Source: Alphaproteobacteria bacterium
GTDB lineage: Bacteria; Pseudomonadota; Alphaproteobacteria; Sphingomonadales; Sphingomonadaceae
DNA: 64,000 bases
Assembly (NCBI GenBank): GCA_019239415.1
Contig: JAFAZW010000039.1
Location: 25,018 to 89,017, forward strand
Direction: 5' to 3'
In this document: positions 52,216 through 61,253 of the stretch, in pieces
Position numbering within the stretch: position 1 is the first letter of the stretch
Layout: each line of letters begins with the position of its first letter
Position numbers and translations under genes: made by a program
Notes under the pieces: generated by a model
What the model saw: only the letters and a program-made list of their open reading frames with translations
Databases searched by the model: none
Told to the model about the DNA's origin: nothing

Positions 52216-53862
52216 ATGGCGGAACGCGAGTCGATGCCCTACGACGTCGTCATCGTCGGCGCCGGGCCGGCCGGCCTCGCCGCCGCGATCCGGCTCAAGC
52301 AACTGGCGAACGAGGCGGGTCGCGAGCTTTCCGTCTGCATCCTCGAGAAAGGCTCGGAGGTCGGCGCCCATATCCTCTCCGGCGCGGTGGTGGACCCACG
52401 CGCCCTCGACGAGTTGATCCCGAACTGGCGCGACCTCGACAGCCCGCTCACCGTGCCGGTGACGGAGAATCACCATTGGGTGCTGACGGCGAAGAAGAAG
52501 TATGCGCTGCCGCACCTGATGACGCCGCCCTTCATGCACAACAAGGGCACCTACACCCTCAGCCTCGGCAACCTGTGCCGCTGGCTCGCCGGCCAGGCGG
52601 AGGCGCTGGGGGTCGAGATCTTCCCCGGCTTCGCCGCCGCCGAGCTGCTGTTCAACGAGGACGGATCGGTGAAGGGCGTCGCCACCGGCGACATGGGGGT
52701 CGCCCGCGACGGCACCCACAAGCCGGACTACCAGCCCGGCATGGAGCTGCACGGCCGCTACACCTTCTTCGCCGAGGGCGCGCGCGGCCACCTCACCAAG
52801 GAGCTGAAGCGCATCTTCCAGCTCGACCGGGACAGCCAGCCGCAGGTCTACGGCATCGGCCTCAAGGAGCTGTGGGACATCGACCCCGACAAGCATGCCC
52901 CCGGTCGGGTCATCCACACCCAGGGCTGGCCGCTCGACGATGCCTGGGGCGGCGGCTTCCTCTACCACCAGGCGAACAACCAGGTGGCGCTCGGCTTCGT
53001 CGTCGCGCTCAACTACCGCAACCCCTACCTCTCGCCGTTCGAGGAATTCCAACGCTGGAAGCAGCACCCGGCGATCCGCGCCGTGCTGGAGGGCGGGCGC
53101 CGCGTCTCCTACGGCGCGCGCGCAATCAACGAAGGGGGCTGGCAGGCGGTGCCGACCCTCGCCTTCCCGGGCGGCGCGCTGATCGGCTGCTCGGCCGGCT
53201 TCGTCAACGTGCCGCGCATCAAGGGCAGCCACACCGCGATGAAGTCGGGCATGCTGGCGGCCGAGGCGGCCTTCGCGGCGATCGCGGCCGACCGCTCCGG
53301 GGACACGTTGTCAGCCTACGAGGACAATCTGCGCGCCAGCTGGGTCGCCGACGAATTGAAGACGGTGCGCAACGTCGAGCCGCTGGTGGCCCGGTTCGGC
53401 GGCACGATGGGCACCTTCCTCGCCGGCCTCGACATGTGGATGCGCACGCTCAGGATCGGGCTGCCCTTCACGCTGCGCCACCACCCCGACAATGAGAGCC
53501 TCTACCGCAAGGACCTCGTCCGTCCGATCGAATATCCGAAGCCCGACGGCGTGATCAGCTTCGACCGCCTCTCTTCGGTGTTCATCTCCAATACCAACCA
53601 TGAGGAGGACCAGCCGGTCCACCTGACGCTGAAGGATGCCGGCGTCCCGACCGAGGTCAACCTGCCGCTCTACGCGGGCCCGGAGCAGCGTTATTGCCCG
53701 GCCGGGGTCTACGAGTTCGTCGAAGAAGGCGGCGCCGTGCGGCTGCAGATCAACGCCCAGAATTGCGTCCACTGCAAGACCTGCGACATCAAGGACCCCA
53801 CCCAGAACATCAACTGGGTGGTGCCCGAAGGCGGCGGAGGCCCCAATTATCCGAACATGTAG
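52216..53862 (+). CDS. Electron-transfer flavoprotein-ubiquinone oxidoreductase
   Basis: A 548-residue ETF-QO, which passes electrons from acyl-CoA dehydrogenases via ETF to ubiquinone at the inner membrane. FAD-binding VVIVGAGPAGLAAAIRLKQL lies at the N-terminus; the ubiquinone-binding centre includes GGGFLYHQANNQVALGFVVA; the C-terminal [4Fe-4S] domain has RYCPAGVYEF and NCVHCKTCDIKDPTQNINW. The ATG at 52216 follows GGAG/AGGGA. The next gene (TPR) begins at or inside its end. Confidence 0.95.
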   Translation: MAERESMPYDVVIVGAGPAGLAAAIRLKQLANEAGRELSVCILEKGSEVGAHILSGAVVDPRALDELIPNWRDLDSPLTVPVTENHHWVLTAKKKYALPHLMTPPFMHNKGTYTLSLGNLCRWLAGQAEALGVEIFPGFAAAELLFNEDGSVKGVATGDMGVARDGTHKPDYQPGMELHGRYTFFAEGARGHLTKELKRIFQLDRDSQPQVYGIGLKELWDIDPDKHAPGRVIHTQGWPLDDAWGGGFLYHQANNQVALGFVVALNYRNPYLSPFEEFQRWKQHPAIRAVLEGGRRVSYGARAINEGGWQAVPTLAFPGGALIGCSAGFVNVPRIKGSHTAMKSGMLAAEAAFAAIAADRSGDTLSAYEDNLRASWVADELKTVRNVEPLVARFGGTMGTFLAGLDMWMRTLRIGLPFTLRHHPDNESLYRKDLVRPIEYPKPDGVISFDRLSSVFISNTNHEEDQPVHLTLKDAGVPTEVNLPLYAGPEQRYCPAGVYEFVEEGGAVRLQINAQNCVHCKTCDIKDPTQNINWVVPEGGGGPNYPNM

Positions 53863-53881
53863 GCTCCTCGTCGGCGCCCTC

Positions 53882-55501
53882 GTGGCCGCGCTCGCGGCCC
53901 CGGCGGCGGCGAATGTCGGCGACGCGGACGCCCTCGCCGCCTATGTCCGCGCCCGCGTCGCCGAAGCCGGGGGCAATCCCACCGATGTCGCCCACCGCTA
54001 CGGCGCCGCCCTGACGGCATCGGACGGGAATCAAATCGTCGCCGGCCGCGCCCTCACCCAGGCGATCGCCGCGGGCGACGAGGCGCTGGCGCTGCGCGCC
54101 GCCGCGGCCCTCGACCGGGCCGGCGAGCTGCCGGTCGAAGGGCGGCTGCTGCGCTACGAGGCGGCGCTCAAGGCGCGCAACTGGTCCGCCGCCAACGCCG
54201 CCGCCGACAGCCTCGCCAAGGACGAGGTCTTCTCCTTCCTGCCGCCGCTCCTTCGCGCCTGGACGGCGCAGGCCTCCGGCAAGGGCGATTCGTTCGCGCC
54301 GCTCGCCGACCCGCGCCTCGCTCCCGCCGGCGCCTACGTCGCCGAGCAGCGCCCGCTGCTGCTCGCCGCCGCCGGGCGCCGGGCCGAGGCGGTGGAGGCG
54401 GCGAAGCTCGTCGCCGCCGCCGCCGACGGGCGTGCGGAGCGGCTGCGCATGGCGGTCGCCGCCGTCCTCGTGCGCCAGGGCGGCAAGGCGGAGGCGCTGG
54501 CGACCCTCGCCGGCGGCTCCGACGTGCTCGCCGCCGCGCGCGCTCGGGTCGAGGCGGGGCAGCCGCTCGCCGGCGCCGACACGCCCGCCGCCGCGGGCAT
54601 CGCCCTCCTCTTCCTCGCCGTTTCGCGCGACCTCAATGCCCAGGAAGTGCGCGCCCCGGCGCTGACCTTCGCCCGCCTCGCCACCTTCGCCGCGCCCCAG
54701 CTGAGCGGCGGCTGGACCATGGCCGCCGAGCTGCTCGCCGCGCGCGGCGAGACCGACGCGGCGATGGCGGCGCTCGACCATGTCGCGCGCGGGGATCCGT
54801 TCGAAGCCGCGGCCGCCTCGCGCCGGCTCGAGCTGCTGGTCCAGGCCGGCCGCAAGACGGAAGCCCTCGCCGCCGCCCGCGCCGCCGCCGAGCGCGCGCC
54901 GCACGACGTCGAGGCGTGGACCGCCCTCGCCGACATCGAGACGCAGACCGGCGCCCATCGCGAGGCCGCGGCGGCCCTCGACAAGGCGATCGCGCTCGCC
55001 GCCGGCGGCGAGACCAACCGGCCGGAATGGGCGCTGCAGGTGATGCGCGGCAACGCCCTGCTCCAGGCCGGCGACTGGCCCGCCGCGCGCGCCGCGCTGG
55101 AGCGGGCGAACGCGCTGGCGCCGAACCAGCCGGTGGTGATGAACTTCCTCGGCTATACGCAGCTCGAGCGGCGCGAGAATATGGCGGCGGCGACCGCTCT
55201 GATCGAGCGGGCGAGCGCGCTGCAGCCCGACGACGCGGCGATCACCGACAGCCTCGGCTGGGCCTATTACATACGCGGCGAGCTGCCGCGCGCCATTCCC
55301 CTGCTCGAAAAGGCGGCTCAGGGCCAGCCCGCCGACGCAGCGATCAACGAGCATCTCGGCGACGCTTATTATGCCGCCGGCCGCCGCTTCGACGCGCGCT
55401 ACGCGTGGCGCGCGGCGCTGGTTTATGCGGAGGGCAAGGCGGTCGAGCGGCTCAAGGCGAAGATCGACCTCGGGCTGACGACGGCGCTCGCCGCGCCCTG
55501 A
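53882..55501 (+). CDS. Exported TPR repeat protein
   Basis: A protein of about 540 residues made of tetratricopeptide repeats, clearest in the C-terminal third (NQPVVMNFLGYTQLERRENM, AAITDSLGWAYYIRGELPRA, AAINEHLGDAYYAAGRRFDA). The hydrophobic signal-like stretch CRLLVGALVAALAAPAAA starts before the GTG chosen here and overlaps the end of the ETF-QO gene. Only ATT or ATC codons (53846, 53849) would give the whole signal peptide, so the true start is uncertain. The stop overlaps the ispE start (TGATG). It may act as an envelope scaffold; function unknown. Confidence 0.8.
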   Translation: MAALAAPAAANVGDADALAAYVRARVAEAGGNPTDVAHRYGAALTASDGNQIVAGRALTQAIAAGDEALALRAAAALDRAGELPVEGRLLRYEAALKARNWSAANAAADSLAKDEVFSFLPPLLRAWTAQASGKGDSFAPLADPRLAPAGAYVAEQRPLLLAAAGRRAEAVEAAKLVAAAADGRAERLRMAVAAVLVRQGGKAEALATLAGGSDVLAAARARVEAGQPLAGADTPAAAGIALLFLAVSRDLNAQEVRAPALTFARLATFAAPQLSGGWTMAAELLAARGETDAAMAALDHVARGDPFEAAAASRRLELLVQAGRKTEALAAARAAAERAPHDVEAWTALADIETQTGAHREAAAALDKAIALAAGGETNRPEWALQVMRGNALLQAGDWPAARAALERANALAPNQPVVMNFLGYTQLERRENMAAATALIERASALQPDDAAITDSLGWAYYIRGELPRAIPLLEKAAQGQPADAAINEHLGDAYYAAGRRFDARYAWRAALVYAEGKAVERLKAKIDLGLTTALAAP

Positions 55502-56358
55502 TGGACGAGATTGCCTATGCGAAGGTCAACCTCGCCCTCCACGTGCGGGGGCGGGAGGCGGACGGCTATCATCGCATCGAGACTGTCTTCGCCTTCTGCG
55601 AGGACGGCGACCGCCTCTCCGCCGTGCCGGCCGGCGCGCTGACCCTCGAGATGACCGGTCCCTTCGCCGCCGCCCTGGCGGGGGAGCGGGACAACCTCGT
55701 CCTGCGCGCCGCGCGCCTCTTCGCCGAGCGCTTCCGCGTCGGCGCCGGCGCCGCCCTTCGCCTCGCCAAGCGCCTGCCCGTGGCCTCCGGCATCGGCGGC
55801 GGTTCGGCCGACGCCGCCGCGGCGCTCCGCCTGCTCGACCGGATGTGGGGCGTCGGTGCCTCGGAAGCGGAGCTGCTTCCGCTCGCGGCGGAGCTTGGTG
55901 CCGACGTCCCGGCCTGCCTGCTGTCGCGGACACTGCGGGGCGAGGGGAGGGGCGACCGGCTCAGCGAAGACCGCGTGCCCGATGTCGCAGGCACGCCGGT
56001 GCTGCTCGTCAATCCCCGCATTCCCGTCGCCACCGTGGACGTGTTCCGCCGGTGGAGCGGGGCCGACGGCGGTCCGCTCCCGGCCGAACCCGCCGCCGCG
56101 CGCAACGATCTCGAGGCTCCGGCCTGCGCGGTCGCGCCGGCGATCGCCGATGTCCTCGCCGCCCTCCGCGCCGCCGGCGGAGCGACGCTCGTACGCATGT
56201 CCGGCTCCGGCGCGACCTGCTTCGGGCTGTACGCGGACGAAGCCGCTCGCGACGAAGCCGCCGCCGGGATCGCCCGCAGCCATCCCGGCTGGTGGCGATT
56301 CGTGTCCCGTTTTCGTGCCCCGCCTGTCCCGGAGCGGCACGCCGCCGACGCGGGTTAA
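55501..56358 (+). CDS. ispE: 4-diphosphocytidyl-2-C-methyl-D-erythritol kinase
   Basis: A 285-residue GHMP kinase of the MEP isoprenoid pathway; it phosphorylates CDP-ME at the 2-hydroxyl. Start IAYAKVNLALHVRGREADGY holds the catalytic Lys region; LPVASGIGGGSADAAAALRL is the ATP-binding glycine loop; ELGADVPACL and VRMSGSGATCFGLY are later family motifs. The start overlaps the TPR stop codon. Confidence 0.95.
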   Translation: MDEIAYAKVNLALHVRGREADGYHRIETVFAFCEDGDRLSAVPAGALTLEMTGPFAAALAGERDNLVLRAARLFAERFRVGAGAALRLAKRLPVASGIGGGSADAAAALRLLDRMWGVGASEAELLPLAAELGADVPACLLSRTLRGEGRGDRLSEDRVPDVAGTPVLLVNPRIPVATVDVFRRWSGADGGPLPAEPAAARNDLEAPACAVAPAIADVLAALRAAGGATLVRMSGSGATCFGLYADEAARDEAAAGIARSHPGWWRFVSRFRAPPVPERHAADAG

Positions 56359-56384
56359 CCACCGCAACCGGCCTCATACCGTCC

Positions 56385-56400
56385 TGGCATGCTCATTGCT
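56385..56400 (+). promoter_or_regulatory. Sigma-54 (RpoN) type promoter
   Basis: TGGCATGCTCATTGCT matches the -24/-12 consensus TGGCAC-N5-TTGCW with GG and GC separated by exactly 10 bases. Transcription would begin near 56411. It lies 27 bases after ispE and faces right, upstream of a terminator hairpin and the enoyl-CoA hydratase gene. Confidence 0.65.
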
Positions 56401-56410
56401 GCCGGCCAGC

Positions 56411-56534
56411 CGACGGGTCGAAGCCCATGACCGGGCCGACATCCGCCGCGCGGTCCCGACCAGGCGAGAGCGGGGAGGCGCCGCGGCGTATCGTTGGAGC
56501 CGGCCGGCCGCTCGTGGACGGCCGGCTCTTTTTT
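56411..56534 (+). ncRNA. Possible sigma-54-dependent small RNA or leader
   Basis: Between the sigma-54-type promoter and a strong terminator lies about 124 bases with no convincing frame. The expected transcript could be a free small RNA or a leader that attenuates the enoyl-CoA hydratase gene. No known RNA family is recognised. Confidence 0.4.
56497..56534 (+). terminator. Strong intrinsic terminator
   Basis: A 9-bp stem GAGCCGGCC/GGCCGGCTC followed by six T, 18 bases before the enoyl-CoA hydratase ATG. It is the best Rho-independent terminator in the window. Confidence 0.85.
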
Positions 56535-56551
56535 CGCCATCAGCGGCGGCG

Positions 56552-57277
56552 ATGTTCGACCTCGCCTTCGCCGGCGGCACCGCCCGCCTCCGCCTTGTCC
56601 GTCCCGAGGCGCGCAACGCCATCCCGGTCGCCGGCTGGGCGGAGCTCGCCGCGAAGGTCGCCGAGGCCGCCGCACGCGGCGCGCGCCTGCTGCTGCTGTG
56701 CGGCGATGCCGGGGCTTTCTCGGCCGGGGCCGACATTACGGAATTCCCCGCTTTGCTGGACGATCCCGCCGCGCGCACCCGCTTCCGCCGCGCGATGCGG
56801 GACGGGATCGAGGCCGTCGCCGAGGCGCCGATGCCGACCGCGGCGCTGATCGAAGGCCCCTGCTACGGCGCGGCCGTCGCGCTCGTCCTCGCCTGCGACC
56901 TGCGCATCGCCGGCCGCGGCGCCGCCTTCGCCATCACGCCGGCCAAGTTCGGCATCTCCTACCCGCAGGAAGACGTCCACCGGCTCGTCCGGCTGGTCGG
57001 CGCCGGCCAGGCCGCGCGGCTTCTCCTCACCGCCCGCCGCATCGACGCCGCAGAGGCGGCACGGATCGGCCTGGTCGAGATCGCCGCCGCCGACGGGGCC
57101 GGCGAAGCCGAGGCGCTCGCCGCGGCGATCGCCGCGTGCAGCGCGGCCAGCCAGGCCGAGCTGCGCCGCGCCATCCGGCTCGCCGCCGCCGGCATCGCCA
57201 CCGATGCCGAGCAGGACCGCCGCTTCGAGGCGTCGTTCGGCTCAGACGAGTTCGCCCGCCGCCTCCCCCGCCGCTGA
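56552..57277 (+). CDS. Enoyl-CoA hydratase/isomerase family protein
   Basis: A 241-residue crotonase-fold protein. The oxyanion-hole motif GDAGAFSAGADITEF and GPCYGAAVALVLACDLRIAG are present, as is FGISYPQED. It may hydrate enoyl-CoA or act on another acyl-CoA; of the two classical catalytic Glu positions, neither can be assigned with certainty by eye. The ATG is 18 bases after a terminator, an unusual position suggesting attenuation or a separate promoter. Confidence 0.85.
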   Translation: MFDLAFAGGTARLRLVRPEARNAIPVAGWAELAAKVAEAAARGARLLLLCGDAGAFSAGADITEFPALLDDPAARTRFRRAMRDGIEAVAEAPMPTAALIEGPCYGAAVALVLACDLRIAGRGAAFAITPAKFGISYPQEDVHRLVRLVGAGQAARLLLTARRIDAAEAARIGLVEIAAADGAGEAEALAAAIAACSAASQAELRRAIRLAAAGIATDAEQDRRFEASFGSDEFARRLPRR

Positions 57278-57297
57278 ACCTTGCGCCGGTCGGGGCG

Positions 57298-57720
57298 ATG
57301 CACCAGAAGCGGCGCATGAAGGCCGCTCCGCTCCTCGCCAGCCTCGCCCTTCTCGCCGGCTGCGGCGGCACGAAGACGAGCCAGCCGGCGGCGCCGAATA
57401 GCGCTGCGGAGACGAGCATTCCGGCGCCGGCCGCGACCGCAACGGTCGAGTCGCCCGACGATCGGATCGAGTGCGCGGTCGACGGCGCCGCCTTCGCCCG
57501 CGCTTGCACCGTCGAGCGCCTCACCGGCGACGAGGGCCTGGTCCTCACCCTCCGCGCGCCGTCCGGGAGCTTCCGTCGCCTGCTCGTGACCAAGGATGGC
57601 CGCGGCGTCGTCGCCGCCGACGGGGCGGAGCCGGCGAAGGTGACGGTGATCGGCTCCGGCCGCATCGAGGTCGCGATCGGCGGCGACCGCTACCGCCTGC
57701 CCGCCACCGTCAGGCCATGA
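57298..57720 (+). CDS. Small lipoprotein
   Basis: A 140-residue lipoprotein with lipobox L19-A-G-C22, counting from the ATG at 57298; an ATG at 57316 is also possible. The mature part starts GGTKTSQPAAPNSA and contains DRIECAVDGAAFARACTVERL, FRRLLVTKDGRGVVAADGAE and the strand-rich end RIEVAIGGDRYRLPATV. Family unknown. Its stop overlaps the nnrD/E start codon (ATGA). Confidence 0.75.
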   Translation: MHQKRRMKAAPLLASLALLAGCGGTKTSQPAAPNSAAETSIPAPAATATVESPDDRIECAVDGAAFARACTVERLTGDEGLVLTLRAPSGSFRRLLVTKDGRGVVAADGAEPAKVTVIGSGRIEVAIGGDRYRLPATVRP

Positions 57721-59099
57721 GGCCGATCCTCACGGCCGCCGAGATGCGCGCCGCCGAGGACCGCGCCGTCGCCGCCGGCACGTCGGTGGAGACGCTGATG
57801 GACCGCGCCGGGACCGCTGCCGCCGAGGCGATCCGCCGCTACGCCGGTTCGGCGCCGGCCCTGGTCCTGTGCGGTCCCGGCAACAATGGCGGCGACGGCT
57901 ACGTCATCGCCCGCCGCCTGCGCGAAGCGGGCGTCGCGGTGCGCGTCGCGGCGGTGGGGGAGCCCAGGGCCGGCGCGGCCGCGGCGGCGCGGGAGGCGTG
58001 GGCAGGGCCGGTCGAGGGCATCGGCGCGCCGGAGCCGGCGCCGGTCCTGGTCGACGCCCTGTTCGGCACCGGTCTCGCCCGCGGCCTCGATCCCACCCTC
58101 GCCGGCCAGCTCGCCCGCCTCGCCGCCGCCGCGCGCGTCAGGGCGGCGGTGGACCTGCCGAGCGGAGTCGCCACCGACGATGGCGCGCTGCTGTCGCCGG
58201 TCCCGGATTTCGACCTCACGATCACCTTCGCGACGCTCAAGCCCGCGCACCGCCTGCAGCCGGCGGCGCGGCACATGGGGCGAATCGTCGTCGCCGACAT
58301 CGGCATCGAGGCGGCCAGCCGGCTCGGCGAGATCGGCCGTCCCCGCCTGCCCCCGCCCGGCCCGGACGACCACAAATATACCCGCGGTTACGCGGCCGTC
58401 CTCGCCGGCGAGATGCCGGGCGCGAGCGCGCTCACCGCCGCCGCCGCCGCGCGCGCCGGGGCCGGCTACGTGCGCCTCATCGCGTCCAGCCACGTCGCCG
58501 GCACCCCGGACGCGGTCGTGCAGGCGGAAGGCTCCGCCCGCACCCTCCTGGCGGACGAGCGGATCGACGCGCTCGCCGCCGGCCCCGGCCTCGGACGCTC
58601 GGCGCGAGCGGACGCCCTGCTCGATCGCGCCCTCGCCGCCGGACACCGGCTCGTCCTCGACGCGGACGCGCTCGTGCTGCTCGCCCGCCGCGGCGAGGGG
58701 GCGCTGGACGCGCTCGCCGGGACGCCCATTCTCACCCCGCATGCCGGCGAATTCGCGCAGCTCTGGCGTGAGGCGGGCGGCAGCAAGGTGGAGCGCGCCC
58801 GCGCCGCCGCCGCGGCCTGGCGGGCGGTGTTCGTCTTCAAGGGCGCCGACACGGTGGTCGCGGCGCCGGACGGGCGCGCGGCGATCGCGGCGCCGGCCCC
58901 CGCCTGGCTCGCCAGCGCGGGCACCGGCGACGTCCTCACCGGCATCGTCGCCGCGTTGCGTGCCCGCGGGCTCGAGGCCTTCGACGCCGCGTGCGCCGCC
59001 GTCTGGCTCCAAGGGCGCGCCGCCGAGCTTGCCGGACCGGCCCTCATCGCCGACGATCTGCCCCGCGCCTTGCCGGCCGCGCTTGCCGAATGCCTCTAG
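57717..59099 (+). CDS. nnr: Bifunctional NAD(P)H-hydrate epimerase / ADP-dependent dehydratase
   Basis: A 460-residue fusion that repairs damaged NAD(P)H hydrates. The YjeF_N epimerase domain (1-210) has CGPGNNGGDGYVIARRL and VDALFGTGLARGL; the ribokinase-like dehydratase domain (about 220-460) has AGPGLGRSARAD, TPHAGEFAQLW, VFKGADTVVAAPDG and ASAGTGDVLTGIVAALRARG. The stop lies within the start of the next gene. Confidence 0.94.
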   Translation: MRPILTAAEMRAAEDRAVAAGTSVETLMDRAGTAAAEAIRRYAGSAPALVLCGPGNNGGDGYVIARRLREAGVAVRVAAVGEPRAGAAAAAREAWAGPVEGIGAPEPAPVLVDALFGTGLARGLDPTLAGQLARLAAAARVRAAVDLPSGVATDDGALLSPVPDFDLTITFATLKPAHRLQPAARHMGRIVVADIGIEAASRLGEIGRPRLPPPGPDDHKYTRGYAAVLAGEMPGASALTAAAAARAGAGYVRLIASSHVAGTPDAVVQAEGSARTLLADERIDALAAGPGLGRSARADALLDRALAAGHRLVLDADALVLLARRGEGALDALAGTPILTPHAGEFAQLWREAGGSKVERARAAAAAWRAVFVFKGADTVVAAPDGRAAIAAPAPAWLASAGTGDVLTGIVAALRARGLEAFDAACAAVWLQGRAAELAGPALIADDLPRALPAALAECL

Positions 59100-60304
59100 A
59101 GGAGATCGTCCGGCTCGCGGCCCGCGGCGACGGGGTGACGGCGAGCGGCCGCTACGTCCCGCTGACGGCGCCGGGCGATCTCGTCGCGGCCGACGGCGCC
59201 GTCACCCCCGGGCCGCACCGCCGGTCCCCGCCGTGCCGCCACTTCCCCGAATGCGGCGGGTGCCAGGTCCAGCAGGTCGACGACGAGGCCTATGCAGCCT
59301 ATCTCGCCGACCGCGTCGTCGCCGCCCTCGCCGCGCAGGGCCTCGCCGCCCGCGAGATCCGGCCGCCGCATTTGTCGCCACCGAACAGCCGCCGCCGCGC
59401 GTCGCTGAAGGCGGAGCGGCGGGGCAAGGCGGTGCTGCTCGGCTTCCACGCCGAGGCGAGCCACCGCATCGTCGACATGCGCGAGTGCCACATCCTGCGG
59501 CCGGAGCTGTTCGCGCTGGTGGCGCCGCTCCGCGCGCTGCTCGCGACCCTGCTCGGCCCGCGCGCCGGGGGCGGTGTCGCGATGACGCTCGCCGACCAGG
59601 GCGTCGACCTGCTCCTCGACCGGGTCGAGGCGGACGGCCTCGCCGCCACCGAGGCGCTCACCGCCTTCGCGCGCGAGCATCGCCTCGCCCGGCTGGGCCT
59701 CGACGACGGTTATGGCGCGCAGACGCGGTGGGAGCCGGAGCCGGTCACCGTGACTCTCGGCGGGGTGCCGGTGCCGTTGCCGCCCGCGGCCTTCCTCCAG
59801 GCGACGCGGGAAGGGGAGGCGGCGCTCGTCGCGGCGGTGGGGGAGGCGGTGGGGGAGGCGCGGATCGTCGCCGACCTGTTCGCCGGCCTCGGCACCTTCG
59901 CCTTGTCGCTCGACGGCCGGATCCTCGCCGCCGAGGGCGCGCGCGACGCCGCGCTGGCGCTGAAGGCCGCCGCGAACGCCGCCGGCCGGCCGCTGTTCGT
60001 CGACCATCGCGACCTCTTCCGGCGGCCCTATGATGCGACCGAGCTCGGCCGCTTCGAGGCGGTGGTCCTCGATCCGCCGCGGGCGGGCGCGAAGGAGCAG
60101 GTGGCGGCGCTCGCCGCCTCCACCGTGCCGCGCATCGCCTACGTCTCGTGCAACCCGGCCACCTTCGCCCGCGACGCGGCGACGCTCGCCGCCGGCGGCT
60201 ATGCGCTCGACTGGGTGCGGCCGGTCGGCCAGTTCCGCTGGTCGACCCATGTCGAGCTGGTCGGCGCCTTCAGCCGTGGAGGTGGACGTGGAGCAGGGCC
60301 ATAG
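59090..60304 (+). CDS. RumA-like class I SAM-dependent RNA (uracil-C5) methyltransferase
   Basis: A 404-residue member of the TrmA/RlmD/RlmC family. Fe-S cysteines appear as C-x5-C-x2-C in CRHFPECGGC plus RECHIL. The Rossmann part has PAAFLQATREGEAALVAAV, VADLFAGLGTFALSL, FEAVVLDPPRAGAKEQVAAL and the catalytic Cys in YVSCNPATFARD. Family enzymes make m5U in tRNA or 23S rRNA; which nucleotide cannot be told. It overlaps nnr at its start and converges with the MAPEG gene, overlapping by 35 bases. Confidence 0.92.
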   Translation: MPLEEIVRLAARGDGVTASGRYVPLTAPGDLVAADGAVTPGPHRRSPPCRHFPECGGCQVQQVDDEAYAAYLADRVVAALAAQGLAAREIRPPHLSPPNSRRRASLKAERRGKAVLLGFHAEASHRIVDMRECHILRPELFALVAPLRALLATLLGPRAGGGVAMTLADQGVDLLLDRVEADGLAATEALTAFAREHRLARLGLDDGYGAQTRWEPEPVTVTLGGVPVPLPPAAFLQATREGEAALVAAVGEAVGEARIVADLFAGLGTFALSLDGRILAAEGARDAALALKAAANAAGRPLFVDHRDLFRRPYDATELGRFEAVVLDPPRAGAKEQVAALAASTVPRIAYVSCNPATFARDAATLAAGGYALDWVRPVGQFRWSTHVELVGAFSRGGGRGAGP

Positions 60305-60713
60305 CCGCGTGGAGGGCGAGCGCGAGCAGCACCAGCGAGGCGAGGTTGAACAGCAGGAAGCGGTAGAAGATGATGTTCACGATCGCCTGCACCAGGCTGT
60401 GCACCACCCGGACGCCGACATAGGCCCAGGCCAGCCACAGGTTCAGCCCGCCACCGACGCCGAGCAGCGCGAGGGTGAGCGCCGTCGCGTAGAAGAGCGT
60501 CGGCTGCTCCAGCAGGTGGTTGTAATTGTGCGCCTTCCACTGGACATGGTCCTCGACGACGCCGTCGAGGATGCCGGGTCGGCCGCCGCGCCGGCCCTTC
60601 AGGCTGATCCCTGCCCGCCGCATCGCCGGCAGCCGCGTCGCATACATCCAGAGCTGGACCACCAGGGTCCACAGGACCAGCGCCACCACCGGCGCGAGGA
60701 TCGGACTGTGCAT
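60270..60713 (-). CDS. MAPEG family membrane protein
   Basis: A 147-residue four-helix integral membrane protein. Membrane segments are about 8-28, 76-98, 100-116 and 118-140. The motif VQWKAHNYNHLLEQPTLFYA after the first loop is the glutathione/eicosanoid-type MAPEG signature. Bacterial members have unclear roles, perhaps glutathione-dependent detoxification. Its 3' end overlaps the methyltransferase on the other strand. Confidence 0.85.
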   Translation of the reverse strand: MHSPILAPVVALVLWTLVVQLWMYATRLPAMRRAGISLKGRRGGRPGILDGVVEDHVQWKAHNYNHLLEQPTLFYATALTLALLGVGGGLNLWLAWAYVGVRVVHSLVQAIVNIIFYRFLLFNLASLVLLALALHAAMALLHVHLHG

Positions 60714-60808
60714 GACGTGTCTCCCCCTTTCGGAGCGAGGAGACTGGCTGCTAGGCTGGCGGCTGTCAAAGCACGCGATCCGCGCGGCGGCGACGGGAGG
60801 AGGAAGGA

Positions 60809-61225
60809 ATGAGGCTGACCCTATTGGCGCTGACGGCCGCGGCGGCGATGGCGGCGCCGACGGCGGCGCCCGGTGCGCCGCTCCCCAGCCGCGTGACCGG
60901 CCGCGCCCTGGCCGAGCTTTGCAACACCGACAGCGGCGCGTGCATGGGCTATGTCGTCGGCGCCGTCGACGCCTTCGTCGCGACGCAGCTGACGCGGGGC
61001 AATCCCGTCTACTTCTGCATTCCGCCGACGGTGACCAACCGGCAGCTCACCGAGACGACGCTCGCCGTGCTCCGCGCCCACCCGGAGCTCGCCAACGACA
61101 ATGCCGGGACGGTCGTCGTCGTCGCGCTGACCGCGGCCTATCGCTGTGCCGCCCCGCCGCCGCCCGCCGTGCCGGTCCGGCCGCAGCCGCAGCCGCAGCC
61201 GCCCCGTCCGGCGCCGCGGCGCTGA
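60809..61225 (+). CDS. Rap1a/Tai-like exported protein
   Basis: A 138-residue protein with signal peptide (LLALTAAAAMAAPTAA). The Rap1a-like domain shows LCNTDSGACMGYVVGAVDAF, YFCIPPTVTNRQLTETTLAVL and VVALTAAYRC with four Cys likely paired. In Serratia such proteins neutralise type VI secretion amidases, but most homologues are of unknown role and no T6SS is visible here. The C-terminus is a Pro/Gln/Arg tail (PVRPQPQPQPPRPAPRR). Confidence 0.8.
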   Translation: MRLTLLALTAAAAMAAPTAAPGAPLPSRVTGRALAELCNTDSGACMGYVVGAVDAFVATQLTRGNPVYFCIPPTVTNRQLTETTLAVLRAHPELANDNAGTVVVVALTAAYRCAAPPPPAVPVRPQPQPQPPRPAPRR

Positions 61226-61253
61226 AGCCGGCTTCGGCAACCGCGGGGACGAA

